Source: Victivallales bacterium (GTDB lineage: Bacteria > Verrucomicrobiota > Lentisphaeria > Oligosphaerales > Oligosphaeraceae). Taken from it: a stretch of 64,000 nt of DNA. The position numbers and the translations under genes were made by a program. Each line of letters starts with the position of its first letter. Position 1 is the stretch's first letter. Under the pieces are notes generated by a model, which worked only from the letters and a program-made list of their open reading frames with translations, searched no databases and was not told where the DNA came from. The stretch lies in assembly GCA_017617415.1 (NCBI GenBank), contig JAFZWH010000134.1, forward strand, positions 1 to 64,000, written 5' to 3'. Positions 18,512-26,473 of this stretch are shown piece after piece.

Positions 18512-19705
18512 TTAGATGACGTGTTGCATGTCCATGATGGCGGTGAACATCAGCAGCACAATGACGAAAATGCCCAGTCCGAGCAGAATGATGACCACCG
18601 GCTCGAAGAGCGAGAGCAGCCGCTTGACATTTTTGCGCAGATCGGTCTCGTAGCGGTCGGCGACACGGTCCAGCATCTCCTCGACATTGCCGGTCTCCTC
18701 GCCGACGGCTACCATCTTGAGCATGAGCGACGGGATGTATTTGCTTTTGGCGAGTGCGGAGGAGATTTTCTGCCCCTGGCGCAATTCCCCTGAGACCTCG
18801 TCGAGCGAGCGCCGGATGACCCAGTTCTGGATGACGCGATTGGCGATGGAGACGGTGTTGAGCAGGTGGACTCCGGAGCGCATCAGGATGGCCATGGTTC
18901 GGCTGAAGCGCGCAAGGTTACTATAAAGAACGAGCTTCTGGAAGAGCGGAAGCTTCATCAGCAGCGCATCCCAAGAACGCCGGATGGCGCCGTCAGGTTT
19001 GCGGATTTGATTGATGAGCCAGCACACCAGAACAACAAGAACAATGCTCACCCACCAGTAGTTGCGGACGCCGTTGGACATCGCCATGAGGAACTCGGTG
19101 GCCTGTGACTTTACTCCCGCGCCAGCCAGCGAAGTCGCGAACTTGGGCACGATGATCCCCAGGAGGCACCCCAGCATCACCAGACCGGTAATCGCGATGA
19201 AAGCGGGATAGATGGAATTGGAAATCAGGAAGCTCTTGAGTTCGGCGGCAGAAGTCATGAAGTTTCTCAACTGTCCCATCACTTGCGCCAAAGCACCAGC
19301 CTCCTCGCCCGCCTCGACCACGCCTGCATAGACTGACGGGAAGACGCTTCCCTGGTCACGGATGAGGTCAGAGAGCTTTCGGCCCTCATGAAGCCCACGG
19401 CGCAATTCGCCGATCATCCGGGACATCGCGGGGTTCTCATTGCCATCCCCAAGTATCGCCAAGGCGCGTTCGAGCGGAATATTGGCCTCCAACAACGGCA
19501 CCAGCCGATCCGTGAAGTCCACGACATCCACCCGCGAGTGCCGACCGCGAGCGGATGTGGCAGCAGCACCCTCCCCCAGGAAAGCAAGTGGAAGCAGCCC
19601 GCGCCGCTGAATTCGGCGAGTCGCATCTGCCTGCGAGTCACCGTCAATCAGCAGTTCGCTGACCTTTCCGGCGGAGTCACTGACTTTGAACTTGAATAAA
19701 GGCAT
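18512..19705 (-). CDS. gspF: Type II secretion inner-membrane platform protein GspF
   Basis: A 397-residue polytopic protein. It has an N-terminal soluble part (ATRRIQRRGLLPLAFL) and two repeats of the GspF/PilC domain: FTDRLVPLLEANIPLERAL...VEAGEEAGAL and FSRTMAILMRSGVHLLNTV...VAVGEETGNVEEML. Three transmembrane segments lie near 170, 220 and 375. It anchors pseudopilus assembly to the GspE ATPase. Neither gspE nor gspD lies in the window, so the system is split. It is the first Gsp gene here, preceded by short GAGGRAT repeats. Confidence 0.94.
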   Translation of the reverse strand: MPLFKFKVSDSAGKVSELLIDGDSQADATRRIQRRGLLPLAFLGEGAAATSARGRHSRVDVVDFTDRLVPLLEANIPLERALAILGDGNENPAMSRMIGELRRGLHEGRKLSDLIRDQGSVFPSVYAGVVEAGEEAGALAQVMGQLRNFMTSAAELKSFLISNSIYPAFIAITGLVMLGCLLGIIVPKFATSLAGAGVKSQATEFLMAMSNGVRNYWWVSIVLVVLVCWLINQIRKPDGAIRRSWDALLMKLPLFQKLVLYSNLARFSRTMAILMRSGVHLLNTVSIANRVIQNWVIRRSLDEVSGELRQGQKISSALAKSKYIPSLMLKMVAVGEETGNVEEMLDRVADRYETDLRKNVKRLLSLFEPVVIILLGLGIFVIVLLMFTAIMDMQHVI

Positions 19706-19718
19706 CCGCTAAAATAAT

Positions 19719-19739
19719 GAGGAATGAGGGATGAGGGAT
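19719..19739. repeat. Short GAGGRAT heptamer array
   Basis: Three 7-base units (GAGGAAT, GAGGGAT, GAGGGAT) lie 13 bases upstream of the gspF start on the minus strand. They match the unit of the nine-copy array at 15629. Confidence 0.75.
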
Positions 19740-19777
19740 GAAGGGCAACCGACTACGAACAGGGTGAAAACCGTCGG

Positions 19778-20191
19778 TCAAGACAATGGTGGCGGAGGCG
19801 GGACCTGGACTTCGGTGACACGTAGTGGACGAGTCATCAGTGTCACTTCGTCAATCATGAATTTCACCCAGTAGGTGTCCTCATATTTGAACTGAAGCGC
19901 AGGGAGAGTAAAAACCAAATCCACGACCTGCGTGGGATTCTTGAACTTGAGGCGTCCGCGACTGGAGAAGATCTCTTCATTTTGCGAGGCGCTCAGAATC
20001 TGGAGCCGACAGGGGTATTCTCCACGGCCACTGGTCAAGGACACCAGGAGATGCAACGCAGGATAGCGCAGTGGGAACTTGTTTGCGCGGATTTCCCCGA
20101 TGACGCCAATCAGACTTTTTTTGCCCGTGAGACGATCCTCGATGATCTGATCACAAGGAATCAGCCCGATGCCCATCGGCATTTCCAGCAT
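19778..20191 (-). CDS. Hypothetical beta-sandwich protein, DUF6941-like
   Basis: A 137-residue protein without signal peptide. The pattern SLIGVIGEIRANKFPLRYP, LVSLTSGRGEYPCRLQIL, VVDLVFTLPALQFKYEDTYW, VKFMIDEV and PLRVTEV resembles the DUF6941-type family of small cytoplasmic beta proteins found in Planctomycetota and Lentisphaerota. It ends in a proline-rich VPPPPPLS tail. The ATG at 20191 was preferred; a GTG at 20203 in frame is possible. It precedes gspF by 72 bases on the same strand and may share its transcript. Function is unknown. Confidence 0.7.
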   Translation of the reverse strand: MLEMPMGIGLIPCDQIIEDRLTGKKSLIGVIGEIRANKFPLRYPALHLLVSLTSGRGEYPCRLQILSASQNEEIFSSRGRLKFKNPTQVVDLVFTLPALQFKYEDTYWVKFMIDEVTLMTRPLRVTEVQVPPPPPLS

Positions 20192-20360
20192 GGAGCTTGG
20201 CACTTCCCTTTCCCCTATAACGCAAAAGTGGTTGGTTTATTGAGTGGCTTCATGGATTCCAAGAAAATATATCCTGCTTTTTTGTGGTTGTACGAAGAAT
20301 GCGCCAGGAAATCTGGGTTAAATTAGTTTCCAACCACATTCTCATTGAAATCCGCATCCC

Positions 20361-21455
20361 ATGAGTAAACTCAACCATTTCTTCGGCCTGCTGACATGCT
20401 TCCTGATGATGACTGCAGTCGCCCTGCGGCACTCCGGGAAGCTTTGTGGCATCACGCCTGGGCAAGACGTTTCTGAGACCACTGCTGGAAACTCACAAGA
20501 TTCCTCTGCGGTCCCGGAAGATGGAATTATCGTTATTGACACCACTGGACTCGGCATGCATATCCAGGGCTACGCCGGACCGACACCACTGAAGATTTAC
20601 TTGAAGGACGGGCGAGTGCAACTCATCGAAGCGCTGCCCAACCAAGACACGCCCGAGTTCTTCTCTGCCACAGAGGAAGAGGGCTTTCGCGAACATTGGT
20701 ACGGCAAATCGGCGCAAGAGGCGCTGGCGGTCGCGGTAAAGCCGGTCACGGGAGCGACTTACTCATCCACTGCATTCATCCAGAATGTCCAGGCGGGTCT
20801 GGCTGCGTATTTGACCGCACAGGGCGAGACGACCACACAGCCAGCCGCGCGTTCCCCATGGCATCCTAACCTGAAATTCATCTGCGGGCTCCTTGTGGCA
20901 CTGGCGGCGGCAATCCTTCCTTTCTTCATGAAACACAGATATTATCGCATTGTGCAATTGACGCTGAATGTGGTGGTGCTGGGTTTCTGGTGCGGTGCCT
21001 TCGTCTCCCACACGCTGATGGTCAAATACCTCTCCCAGGGGATTCACGACTGGAATGCCCTGCTACCGCTTTTACTTTTGGTGATGGCATTCATCTACCC
21101 GTTTTTCGGACGCAAGAGCCACTACTGCCTGCATGCGTGCCCCTTCGGCTCGCTCCAGGAACTCGCCGGCAAGTGCTCTCAACGCAAACTGCGCATCTCT
21201 CCGCAGTGGCTCAAACGTCTGGAGACCCTCCGGCAATTCCTCTGGGCAATGCTGATGTTCGTGATGTGCTGCGGAACCGGCTTCGCCTGGATGGACAACG
21301 AGCCCTTCGCGGCATTCCTTTTCCGCACCGCGCCGCCAATCGCCCTCGTGCTGGCCATCGGGTTCACGTTGCTCTCGTTCTTCGTGCCCCGCCCCTACTG
21401 CCGATTCGTCTGCCCCACCGGCACCCTGCTGAAATACGCCGAAAAAGAATCGTAA
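20361..21455 (+). CDS. Membrane FMN-binding and [4Fe-4S]-type NosR/NapH-like protein
   Basis: A 364-residue electron-transfer protein. After an N-terminal membrane helix comes an FMN-binding domain with PVTGATYSS (128-136); Thr133 fits the site where ApbE attaches FMN covalently. Five or six transmembrane segments follow, with two CX3CP motifs (YCLHACPFG near 255 and YCRFVCPTG near 348) as in NosR and NapH. This suggests electron passage between quinone and an extracytoplasmic flavin. The polyferredoxin tail of NosR is absent. Twenty-one bases separate it from the flavin reductase gene, so the two probably work together. The partner reductase substrate is unknown. Confidence 0.82.
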   Translation: MSKLNHFFGLLTCFLMMTAVALRHSGKLCGITPGQDVSETTAGNSQDSSAVPEDGIIVIDTTGLGMHIQGYAGPTPLKIYLKDGRVQLIEALPNQDTPEFFSATEEEGFREHWYGKSAQEALAVAVKPVTGATYSSTAFIQNVQAGLAAYLTAQGETTTQPAARSPWHPNLKFICGLLVALAAAILPFFMKHRYYRIVQLTLNVVVLGFWCGAFVSHTLMVKYLSQGIHDWNALLPLLLLVMAFIYPFFGRKSHYCLHACPFGSLQELAGKCSQRKLRISPQWLKRLETLRQFLWAMLMFVMCCGTGFAWMDNEPFAAFLFRTAPPIALVLAIGFTLLSFFVPRPYCRFVCPTGTLLKYAEKES

Positions 21456-21476
21456 TCCAACCATTAAAAGACACCT

Positions 21477-22169
21477 ATGAACTTTGCCAAACTCCTGAAT
21501 GTCGTGCTGGCGCTGGCGCTGGCGGTCGTCTGCTTCCAGTTGGTTCGCGCACACCAGACAACGCCGCCACCATCGGCGGTATCAGTGGTCGTCGAAACGC
21601 CGACGCCACCCGCCACCCATGCGACGCCCGCCCACGAGGAACCCGCTGTGCCGAGTGGCGAACTGCAGGAGTTTGAGGTCTCCGCCGACTTCGATGTGAA
21701 CCCCTTCCGATTCTTCCAGAATGACGGCGGGTTGATTCTCTGCGCCGGAAACCAAGAGCAGAGCAACGCGATGACCATCGGCTGGGGCGGGCTGGGCATA
21801 TTGTGGGGACAACGCGTGGTCACCGTCTATGTCGCCCAGGCACGCTATACCCGTCAGTTCATGGACGCCTCCAAATACTTCACAGTAATGGCCTTCGGCC
21901 CGAATCAGCAAAATGTCCCCGATTACCTCGGACACAATAGTGGGCGAGATGGCGACAAGGCCGCCGCATTGGGATTGCATACGCTCTACACCGAAAACGG
22001 CACGCCATATTACGCCGAGGCCACGCTGGTACTGGAGTGCGAGACGATGTACGCCCGCCCCTTCGATGCCGAAAATATGAAAGAAATTCCCAGCCGACTT
22101 TATGCGAATTTCCCCGCCGGCGTTCACACGATGTATATCGGGCGGGTGGTCAAAGCGTGGAAACGGTAG
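21477..22169 (+). CDS. Membrane-anchored flavin-reductase-like protein
   Basis: A 230-residue protein with an N-terminal membrane anchor (LLNVVLALALAVVCFQLV), a Pro/Thr-rich linker (about 28-60), and a flavin reductase-type split-barrel domain: FRFFQNDGGLILCAG, NAMTIGWGGLGILWG, TVYVAQARYTRQFMD and FTVMAFG. Members normally bind FMN and often act in the cytoplasm; the anchor and linker place this one outside the inner membrane. It follows the FMN/NosR-like gene and may accept electrons from it. It converges with the WaaP-like gene. Confidence 0.85.
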   Translation: MNFAKLLNVVLALALAVVCFQLVRAHQTTPPPSAVSVVVETPTPPATHATPAHEEPAVPSGELQEFEVSADFDVNPFRFFQNDGGLILCAGNQEQSNAMTIGWGGLGILWGQRVVTVYVAQARYTRQFMDASKYFTVMAFGPNQQNVPDYLGHNSGRDGDKAAALGLHTLYTENGTPYYAEATLVLECETMYARPFDAENMKEIPSRLYANFPAGVHTMYIGRVVKAWKR

Positions 22170-22182
22170 CTTTCAGTCGTCT

Positions 22183-22830
22183 TTATCGATATTCTTCGGG
22201 CAGCAGGCTAGTGAAGCGATCATGCTGTTTGGCACGATATGCCGCACTAAGCACTTTTCCTGTGAAGCGTAGTCGCTCCACGTCCAAGATAGTGACTTCT
22301 CCGTCTTCACAGTAGAAGAAATGCTCTGGCTTGCAGTCGATGTTCCAGTCGAAACCGGCGTCTTGAAGAGCGGTCAGACACTTCCGCGCCTTGGCCAGAG
22401 CATCGCGTTTCGTCCCCTCGGCGACTGACGGCTCTGCGACCAGACGGTCCACGGGCACGCCGGGCACAGCTGCTTCGACCAGCACACCAGTGGTAGGCGG
22501 CAACCACCGTGGATGCCATGAATGAGCGATTACCTCCGGCATACGGAAGCCGTGACTGCGCACGACCTCCATCTGGCGATACTCCCGCTCGGTGTTGGTC
22601 TCCGGCCAGCGGAAATGGATGAGCGCCCGCAGGATGGGCTGCAATTTGGTATAGTAGTCCTGCTTGATGAAAATCACCCGCCCGTCCGAGAGCGTGTGTC
22701 GCCACGTGGCGCCGCGAGTGTGTTTGGAACAACAGTTTTCCCCGCGATAGCCATGAAGTGCCTCGAAAGTGCCCAGATGGTCATGGGTAAGAATGTCTTG
22801 CCAGGCCGGCTCTATGATCAAGTGCGTCAT
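22183..22830 (-). CDS. Lipopolysaccharide kinase (WaaP/Kdo kinase)-like protein
   Basis: A 215-residue protein-kinase-fold protein without signal peptide. RVIFIKQDYY supplies the ATP-binding lysine, and DWNIDCKPEHFFYCEDG with ILDVERLR (about 165-190) is the catalytic loop and metal-binding Asp in the pattern of the WaaP/KdkA family. That family phosphorylates heptose or Kdo of LPS inner core on the cytoplasmic side. It is a single gene, 50 bases downstream of the DUF3137-like gene on the same strand. The acceptor is inferred. Confidence 0.8.
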   Translation of the reverse strand: MTHLIIEPAWQDILTHDHLGTFEALHGYRGENCCSKHTRGATWRHTLSDGRVIFIKQDYYTKLQPILRALIHFRWPETNTEREYRQMEVVRSHGFRMPEVIAHSWHPRWLPPTTGVLVEAAVPGVPVDRLVAEPSVAEGTKRDALAKARKCLTALQDAGFDWNIDCKPEHFFYCEDGEVTILDVERLRFTGKVLSAAYRAKQHDRFTSLLPEEYR

Positions 22831-22879
22831 CTTAAAAAATTAATTACAACAAATTATTTATTAAGTAGTTATTTGATTA

Positions 22880-24700
22880 CTACTTGCGAAAGAAAGCCAA
22901 AATGGAACGCCGGACGCCGACGGGCGTGGCGAATTGCCCTACCCGTCCGATGAGGTCCCGCCAACGGTCAGGGGAACCATACGGCGCGTCATTCTCCGGC
23001 GTGACTGGCGGTGGCTCCTGCTCGGCGATGAGCAATTCGGAAGTGCGTTCCACCGGAAGGTATTCCAGCCATTCGACAGGCACCTCGTGGCACCGTCCAT
23101 CTCCGCCCCATTTGGAGACATATTCGACATGTTTGACAGTGCGGTATCCGTGCGCGGTCACGGCGAGACTGGTTGTGCCCTGCGATTCCCCACTGACGTG
23201 AGTCTTGAGGATATTGCGGGTCACGCACTGATGGTGCGCGAACTTCGCCTCGCCACAGTAGTTGGCCAACGACTCGTGCTCCCAGAAGCAGGAACGCTTT
23301 GAGAGGACGTCCCGGTAGATGTTCTCATGGGTGCGGATCTGCTGATAGAGCGGAATGGCAAGCAACGGTGCCAGACTAAAGTAGGTCACTTTGAAGAACT
23401 GCTCCAGCCGTTGCTGGAAATTCTGCCGAGCGCGTTCCAAGTCGCTGTCGTAGAACTGTTTTGGATTCGTGTCCAGCGGAAAGCCCTGAAGATGTTCGGG
23501 GAAGAGCGCGTTGATTTTGTGCTGTTTCAGGAACGTGAAGTCGTCGCCATAGCCGACCTGGGTGTCCTCCAGCAGTTTGAGCATCTGAGTCTGCGCAAGT
23601 GGCGTGAAAAGCAGGCGGAACTCGATCTCGTCGTTGCGGTCATCCGCATGGAAAAGCACCTCGAAGTCGTGGTTGGACATCATGGTGTACTGCGAGGCGT
23701 CGTCCAGGTTTTCGGAGAATTTCTTGAGTTTTTTGAACTCGTGTTTCTTCTTCATCTTGGCCCACAGTCCGTCCTTGCCGGCGATGCCAGTCGGCTTGTG
23801 AGTGAAGGTGAGATTCGGAGCAGCGTCGTTGCCGTAAATCAAACAACTGCTCTCGGCATAGACGGGGCTGGGTTTGGTCACGGTGGCATGGAGGGTTTCG
23901 TGACGGGTCACGGTGTACCAATTTCCCTTGGAATCCCGCACCCGCTCCGTCCAAGAGATTTCCTTGTAGCCGTGATAGGTGGTGCTCCCCCAGTGCATGC
24001 TCAGAAACCGCCCGAAGACAAAGGGGTTGCCGTTGATGACTCCGCTTTGTGCGGCAAGAACCGACTTGTCTTCGTTGAACGAGTCATCCCAGCCGAATTG
24101 CGTGTAAAGTTCGTCAAGCCGCCCCCGGGTGAGATAGGGGTCGAATTCGAGGCGCGGGACAGTGCGTTGGATAATCCGCGGTGCGATATCCCAATCATAG
24201 AGGGCATTGAGAGGAGCCATCTGGTTCCAGGCCTCCTGCTGAAGCCGCTCAATCTCGTCTTCGAGCCGGCCGATTTTCTCGCGGAGGGAACGAAGATTTC
24301 GCAGAACGACACGCAGGAAGAAAATGAAAGTCAAGTAGGCGACCGCCGCGCCACCGCCAGACACCAAGTACCAATAGGGCTTGAGTGGCTTGACAAAATC
24401 GTGCCAGAAGTCGGGGGAGAAAAGGTCTTCCGGAATAAACGGCCAGACCACCGCAGCGGCTCCGCCCAGAATCAGCACCCAGGCCAGAAACCCCAGAAGC
24501 CGCCAGTTACTACGACTCGAACGGCTACTTTCCAGCTCTTCGTGGCGATTCCGCAGTTGACGGTTGGTTTCTGCATTCGCTGCCGCGTCCACCCCAGAAG
24601 CACGAACGAGCCGCTCGAACTCCTGGGAGGCGTTTCGGGCAAACGCCTCGCGAAATTCGTTCTGGTATTTCTCCAGCGGCTCGTAAACGTCCTGAATCAT
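22880..24700 (-). CDS. DUF3137-like membrane protein paired with LemA
   Basis: A 606-residue protein. An N-terminal helix (IQDVYEPLEKYQNEFREAF) comes first, then two transmembrane segments near residues 68-92 (LLGFLAWVLILGGAAAVVW) and 115-140, then a coiled coil (LREKIGRLEDEIERLQQEA). The large C-terminal region includes SCLIYGNDAAPNLTFTHKP and DDASQYTMMSNHDFEVLF, resembling DUF3137 proteins that are usual neighbours of lemA. The start at 24700 was chosen because the frame upstream runs through repeats. A REP-like array ends three bases before this ATG, so no Shine-Dalgarno is present. Function is unknown; a membrane-remodelling role with LemA is speculative. Confidence 0.72.
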   Translation of the reverse strand: MIQDVYEPLEKYQNEFREAFARNASQEFERLVRASGVDAAANAETNRQLRNRHEELESSRSSRSNWRLLGFLAWVLILGGAAAVVWPFIPEDLFSPDFWHDFVKPLKPYWYLVSGGGAAVAYLTFIFFLRVVLRNLRSLREKIGRLEDEIERLQQEAWNQMAPLNALYDWDIAPRIIQRTVPRLEFDPYLTRGRLDELYTQFGWDDSFNEDKSVLAAQSGVINGNPFVFGRFLSMHWGSTTYHGYKEISWTERVRDSKGNWYTVTRHETLHATVTKPSPVYAESSCLIYGNDAAPNLTFTHKPTGIAGKDGLWAKMKKKHEFKKLKKFSENLDDASQYTMMSNHDFEVLFHADDRNDEIEFRLLFTPLAQTQMLKLLEDTQVGYGDDFTFLKQHKINALFPEHLQGFPLDTNPKQFYDSDLERARQNFQQRLEQFFKVTYFSLAPLLAIPLYQQIRTHENIYRDVLSKRSCFWEHESLANYCGEAKFAHHQCVTRNILKTHVSGESQGTTSLAVTAHGYRTVKHVEYVSKWGGDGRCHEVPVEWLEYLPVERTSELLIAEQEPPPVTPENDAPYGSPDRWRDLIGRVGQFATPVGVRRSILAFFRK

Positions 24701-24703
24701 AAG

Positions 24704-24852
24704 GGAAGACCCGCGCTGAAAGCGCGGGCGCACAGGGGAAGACCCGCGATTGGCAGCGCGGGCGCACAGGGGAAGACCCGCGCTTCTATGTGCGGGCGCA
24801 CAGCGGCGCGGCACACAGCCCGTGGGGCACTCGCGCATCCGGCGCGGATGTG
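24704..24852. repeat. Tandem array of REP-like palindromes between lemA and the DUF3137-like gene
   Basis: Three direct copies of a 33-34 base unit (24704, 24737, 24771) share GGAAGACCCGCG, a variable 4-9 base loop, and GCGCGGGCGCACAGG. The arms CCCGCGC/GCGCGGG pair. A separate hairpin CGCATCCG-GCG-CGGATGTG lies at 24834-24852 just after the lemA stop. The unit is the same family as those at 36561, 36829, 38207 and 44908. Confidence 0.92.
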
Positions 24853-24855
24853 CGA

Positions 24856-25524
24856 TTAGAAGAAGACGCCACGGGCCTGCGCCTTGGTTTCGGCAGAGGC
24901 AGTGAAGGGGATTCGGGTGGTGTAGCCATTGGCGGCTGCCACAATCTTTCGGGCGGGCAACTCGTAGATGCAGGTGTTCCACTGCGTCACCGTGTCATTG
25001 TAGAGTCCACGGGCGGCGGTGATCTCCTTCTGGAGATAGCTGTTCTGCTGCATCGCGTCGGCGATAGCGGCGTGCGCCTTGAGTTCGGGATAGGCCTCGA
25101 CCTGCGGAAAGAGTCGTGCGAAGCCACCATTGAGCGTCTCGGCAATCTGGTTGCGGTTGGCATCGGAGATGTTCACGCCACCGCGGAACGCCGCCACCGC
25201 CTTCATCACATCCTTGTCCAGATCAACCGCCTTGGTGACCAGCGCGGCGACATTCTGAAGAATGACCACGCGTTGTTCCAGATAGTTGTCAATCTGCGAC
25301 GCCTCGGCCTGGAGTTTCTGCTGGAGTTTCAGGAAGTAGTTGCGTGCGCTCATCCGCATAAACCAGAGGACAAGTCCAGGAATGATGAGCAGGAACCAGG
25401 GCAAGTAAACGCAGAAGAAGGTCTCGGCCGCCGTCGTGGTCACGGTGAGTTGCTTCTCGATCACATTGACATCGCGCCCCTGGGGATTCACATTCGCATT
25501 GAGTTCGTCAAGTTCGTTGGCCAT
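24856..25524 (-). CDS. LemA family membrane protein
   Basis: A 222-residue protein. One transmembrane segment (FCVYLPWFLLIIPGLVLWFM, about 38-57) is followed by the long-helix LemA domain: NYFLKLQQKLQAEASQIDNY, ILQNVAALVTKAVDLDKDV, LFPQVEAYPELKAH, LQKEITAARGLYNDTVTQWN and LPARKIVAAANGY. Start codon has AAGGAG six bases upstream. LemA proteins are membrane-anchored helical bundles of unsettled function. It is the first gene of a pair with the DUF3137-like protein, separated by the REP-like array. Confidence 0.93.
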   Translation of the reverse strand: MANELDELNANVNPQGRDVNVIEKQLTVTTTAAETFFCVYLPWFLLIIPGLVLWFMRMSARNYFLKLQQKLQAEASQIDNYLEQRVVILQNVAALVTKAVDLDKDVMKAVAAFRGGVNISDANRNQIAETLNGGFARLFPQVEAYPELKAHAAIADAMQQNSYLQKEITAARGLYNDTVTQWNTCIYELPARKIVAAANGYTTRIPFTASAETKAQARGVFF

Positions 25525-25662
25525 GGTCGGCTCCTTGTTTTGTTGAGGTTAGAACACGCTTTTGAAAACTCTCCCGCAACAAATGTCCACCGTTGCGGCA
25601 ATTTCATTGAAATGACATTTCCAATAATGTACCACCGCAACGAAGGACATACCCGCCAACAT

Positions 25663-26169
25663 TCATTTTTTTTCAAAATCGCGATCGGGATTTCCTAAGC
25701 GCTCCAAGAACTTTCGGATGGTGTCCTGAATGACCTGGTCAATGGATTCAAGAAACGCGGCACCCAATTCTGGATAATCGGCCTGGCAGAGTTGATAGGT
25801 CTGGCTGGCCCGCTCAAGACACTGATCCACTGCCAGCGGGATTCGACGCGAAGTAGGAGGCTTGGCAAAGATGTCCTGACGACTTATTGAGTGCATCTGT
25901 TCGTCAAACTCCCCGGCCAGAAACCTGTTAATGCGCTTGATGTGCCGCGGATGGCATGAACAGGTGACTCCCGCTTCCCACTTGCGAATTGTGGACCAGT
26001 GAATTTTCAGAAACTCACCGAGTTGCTGCAACGAGAACCCGACGGCCAGACGTTTGGCGCGGAAGATCTCACGCATTTGGTCATCAAAACGCCCCTGGAA
26101 CAATGGCTGTTCCACGGGCGACGGAATTATGGCGGAATTGAGCTTGGATTTCGATGTTTTTCTTGGCAT
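25663..26169 (-). CDS. XRE-type helix-turn-helix regulator
   Basis: A 168-residue DNA-binding protein with a helix-turn-helix at about 40-90 (FRAKRLAVGFSLQQLGEFL, HWSTIRKWEAGV) of the Cro/CI family, and a C-terminal helical region of unknown role. Unusually, a CSCHPRHIKRINRFLAG segment follows the recognition helix. ATG at 26169 with GAGG seven bases upstream. It is transcribed divergently from the alpha-galactosidase gene and 138 bases upstream of lemA, so it could control either. Ligand unknown. Confidence 0.82.
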   Translation of the reverse strand: MPRKTSKSKLNSAIIPSPVEQPLFQGRFDDQMREIFRAKRLAVGFSLQQLGEFLKIHWSTIRKWEAGVTCSCHPRHIKRINRFLAGEFDEQMHSISRQDIFAKPPTSRRIPLAVDQCLERASQTYQLCQADYPELGAAFLESIDQVIQDTIRKFLERLGNPDRDFEKK

Positions 26170-26473
26170 GGCTTTTCCTCTTTTTTGATTCCTCTCAGAA
26201 TGACATTGCCTTAAATGTACTCCCCAAAAACGACTTTGCAAACGATTTGACCGGCTTTCTCAAACCTTCCTGGAAAGTCCTGTTTTATCCCCATGCAGGG
26301 AGACATCCCGTCACAAGCCGAATGAAATGACACCGTTGCCATTTGCCTTGTTGTATTTTTACTCCACCAAGCCAACAAAGTTCCTCAAAGCGATTAAAGT
26401 ATTCTTCGTATCATTTCGGGAGCCCCCAAGTTCATTTCCCTTGACGTATCATTAACTACACGGAGAATTTTTA
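26170..26473. other. Divergent intergenic region, regulator / alpha-galactosidase
   Basis: 304 bases with no supported gene. The alpha-galactosidase start has GGAGA eight bases upstream. A TTGACG at about 26440 is a possible -35 box but no good -10 box follows at the right distance. No strong inverted repeat was found. Confidence 0.5.

Noticed and set aside
24700-24982. Longer start for the DUF3137-like protein at 24982
   Set aside because: The extra 94 codons overlap lemA and translate the REP-like array; the family-like sequence starts at 24700.
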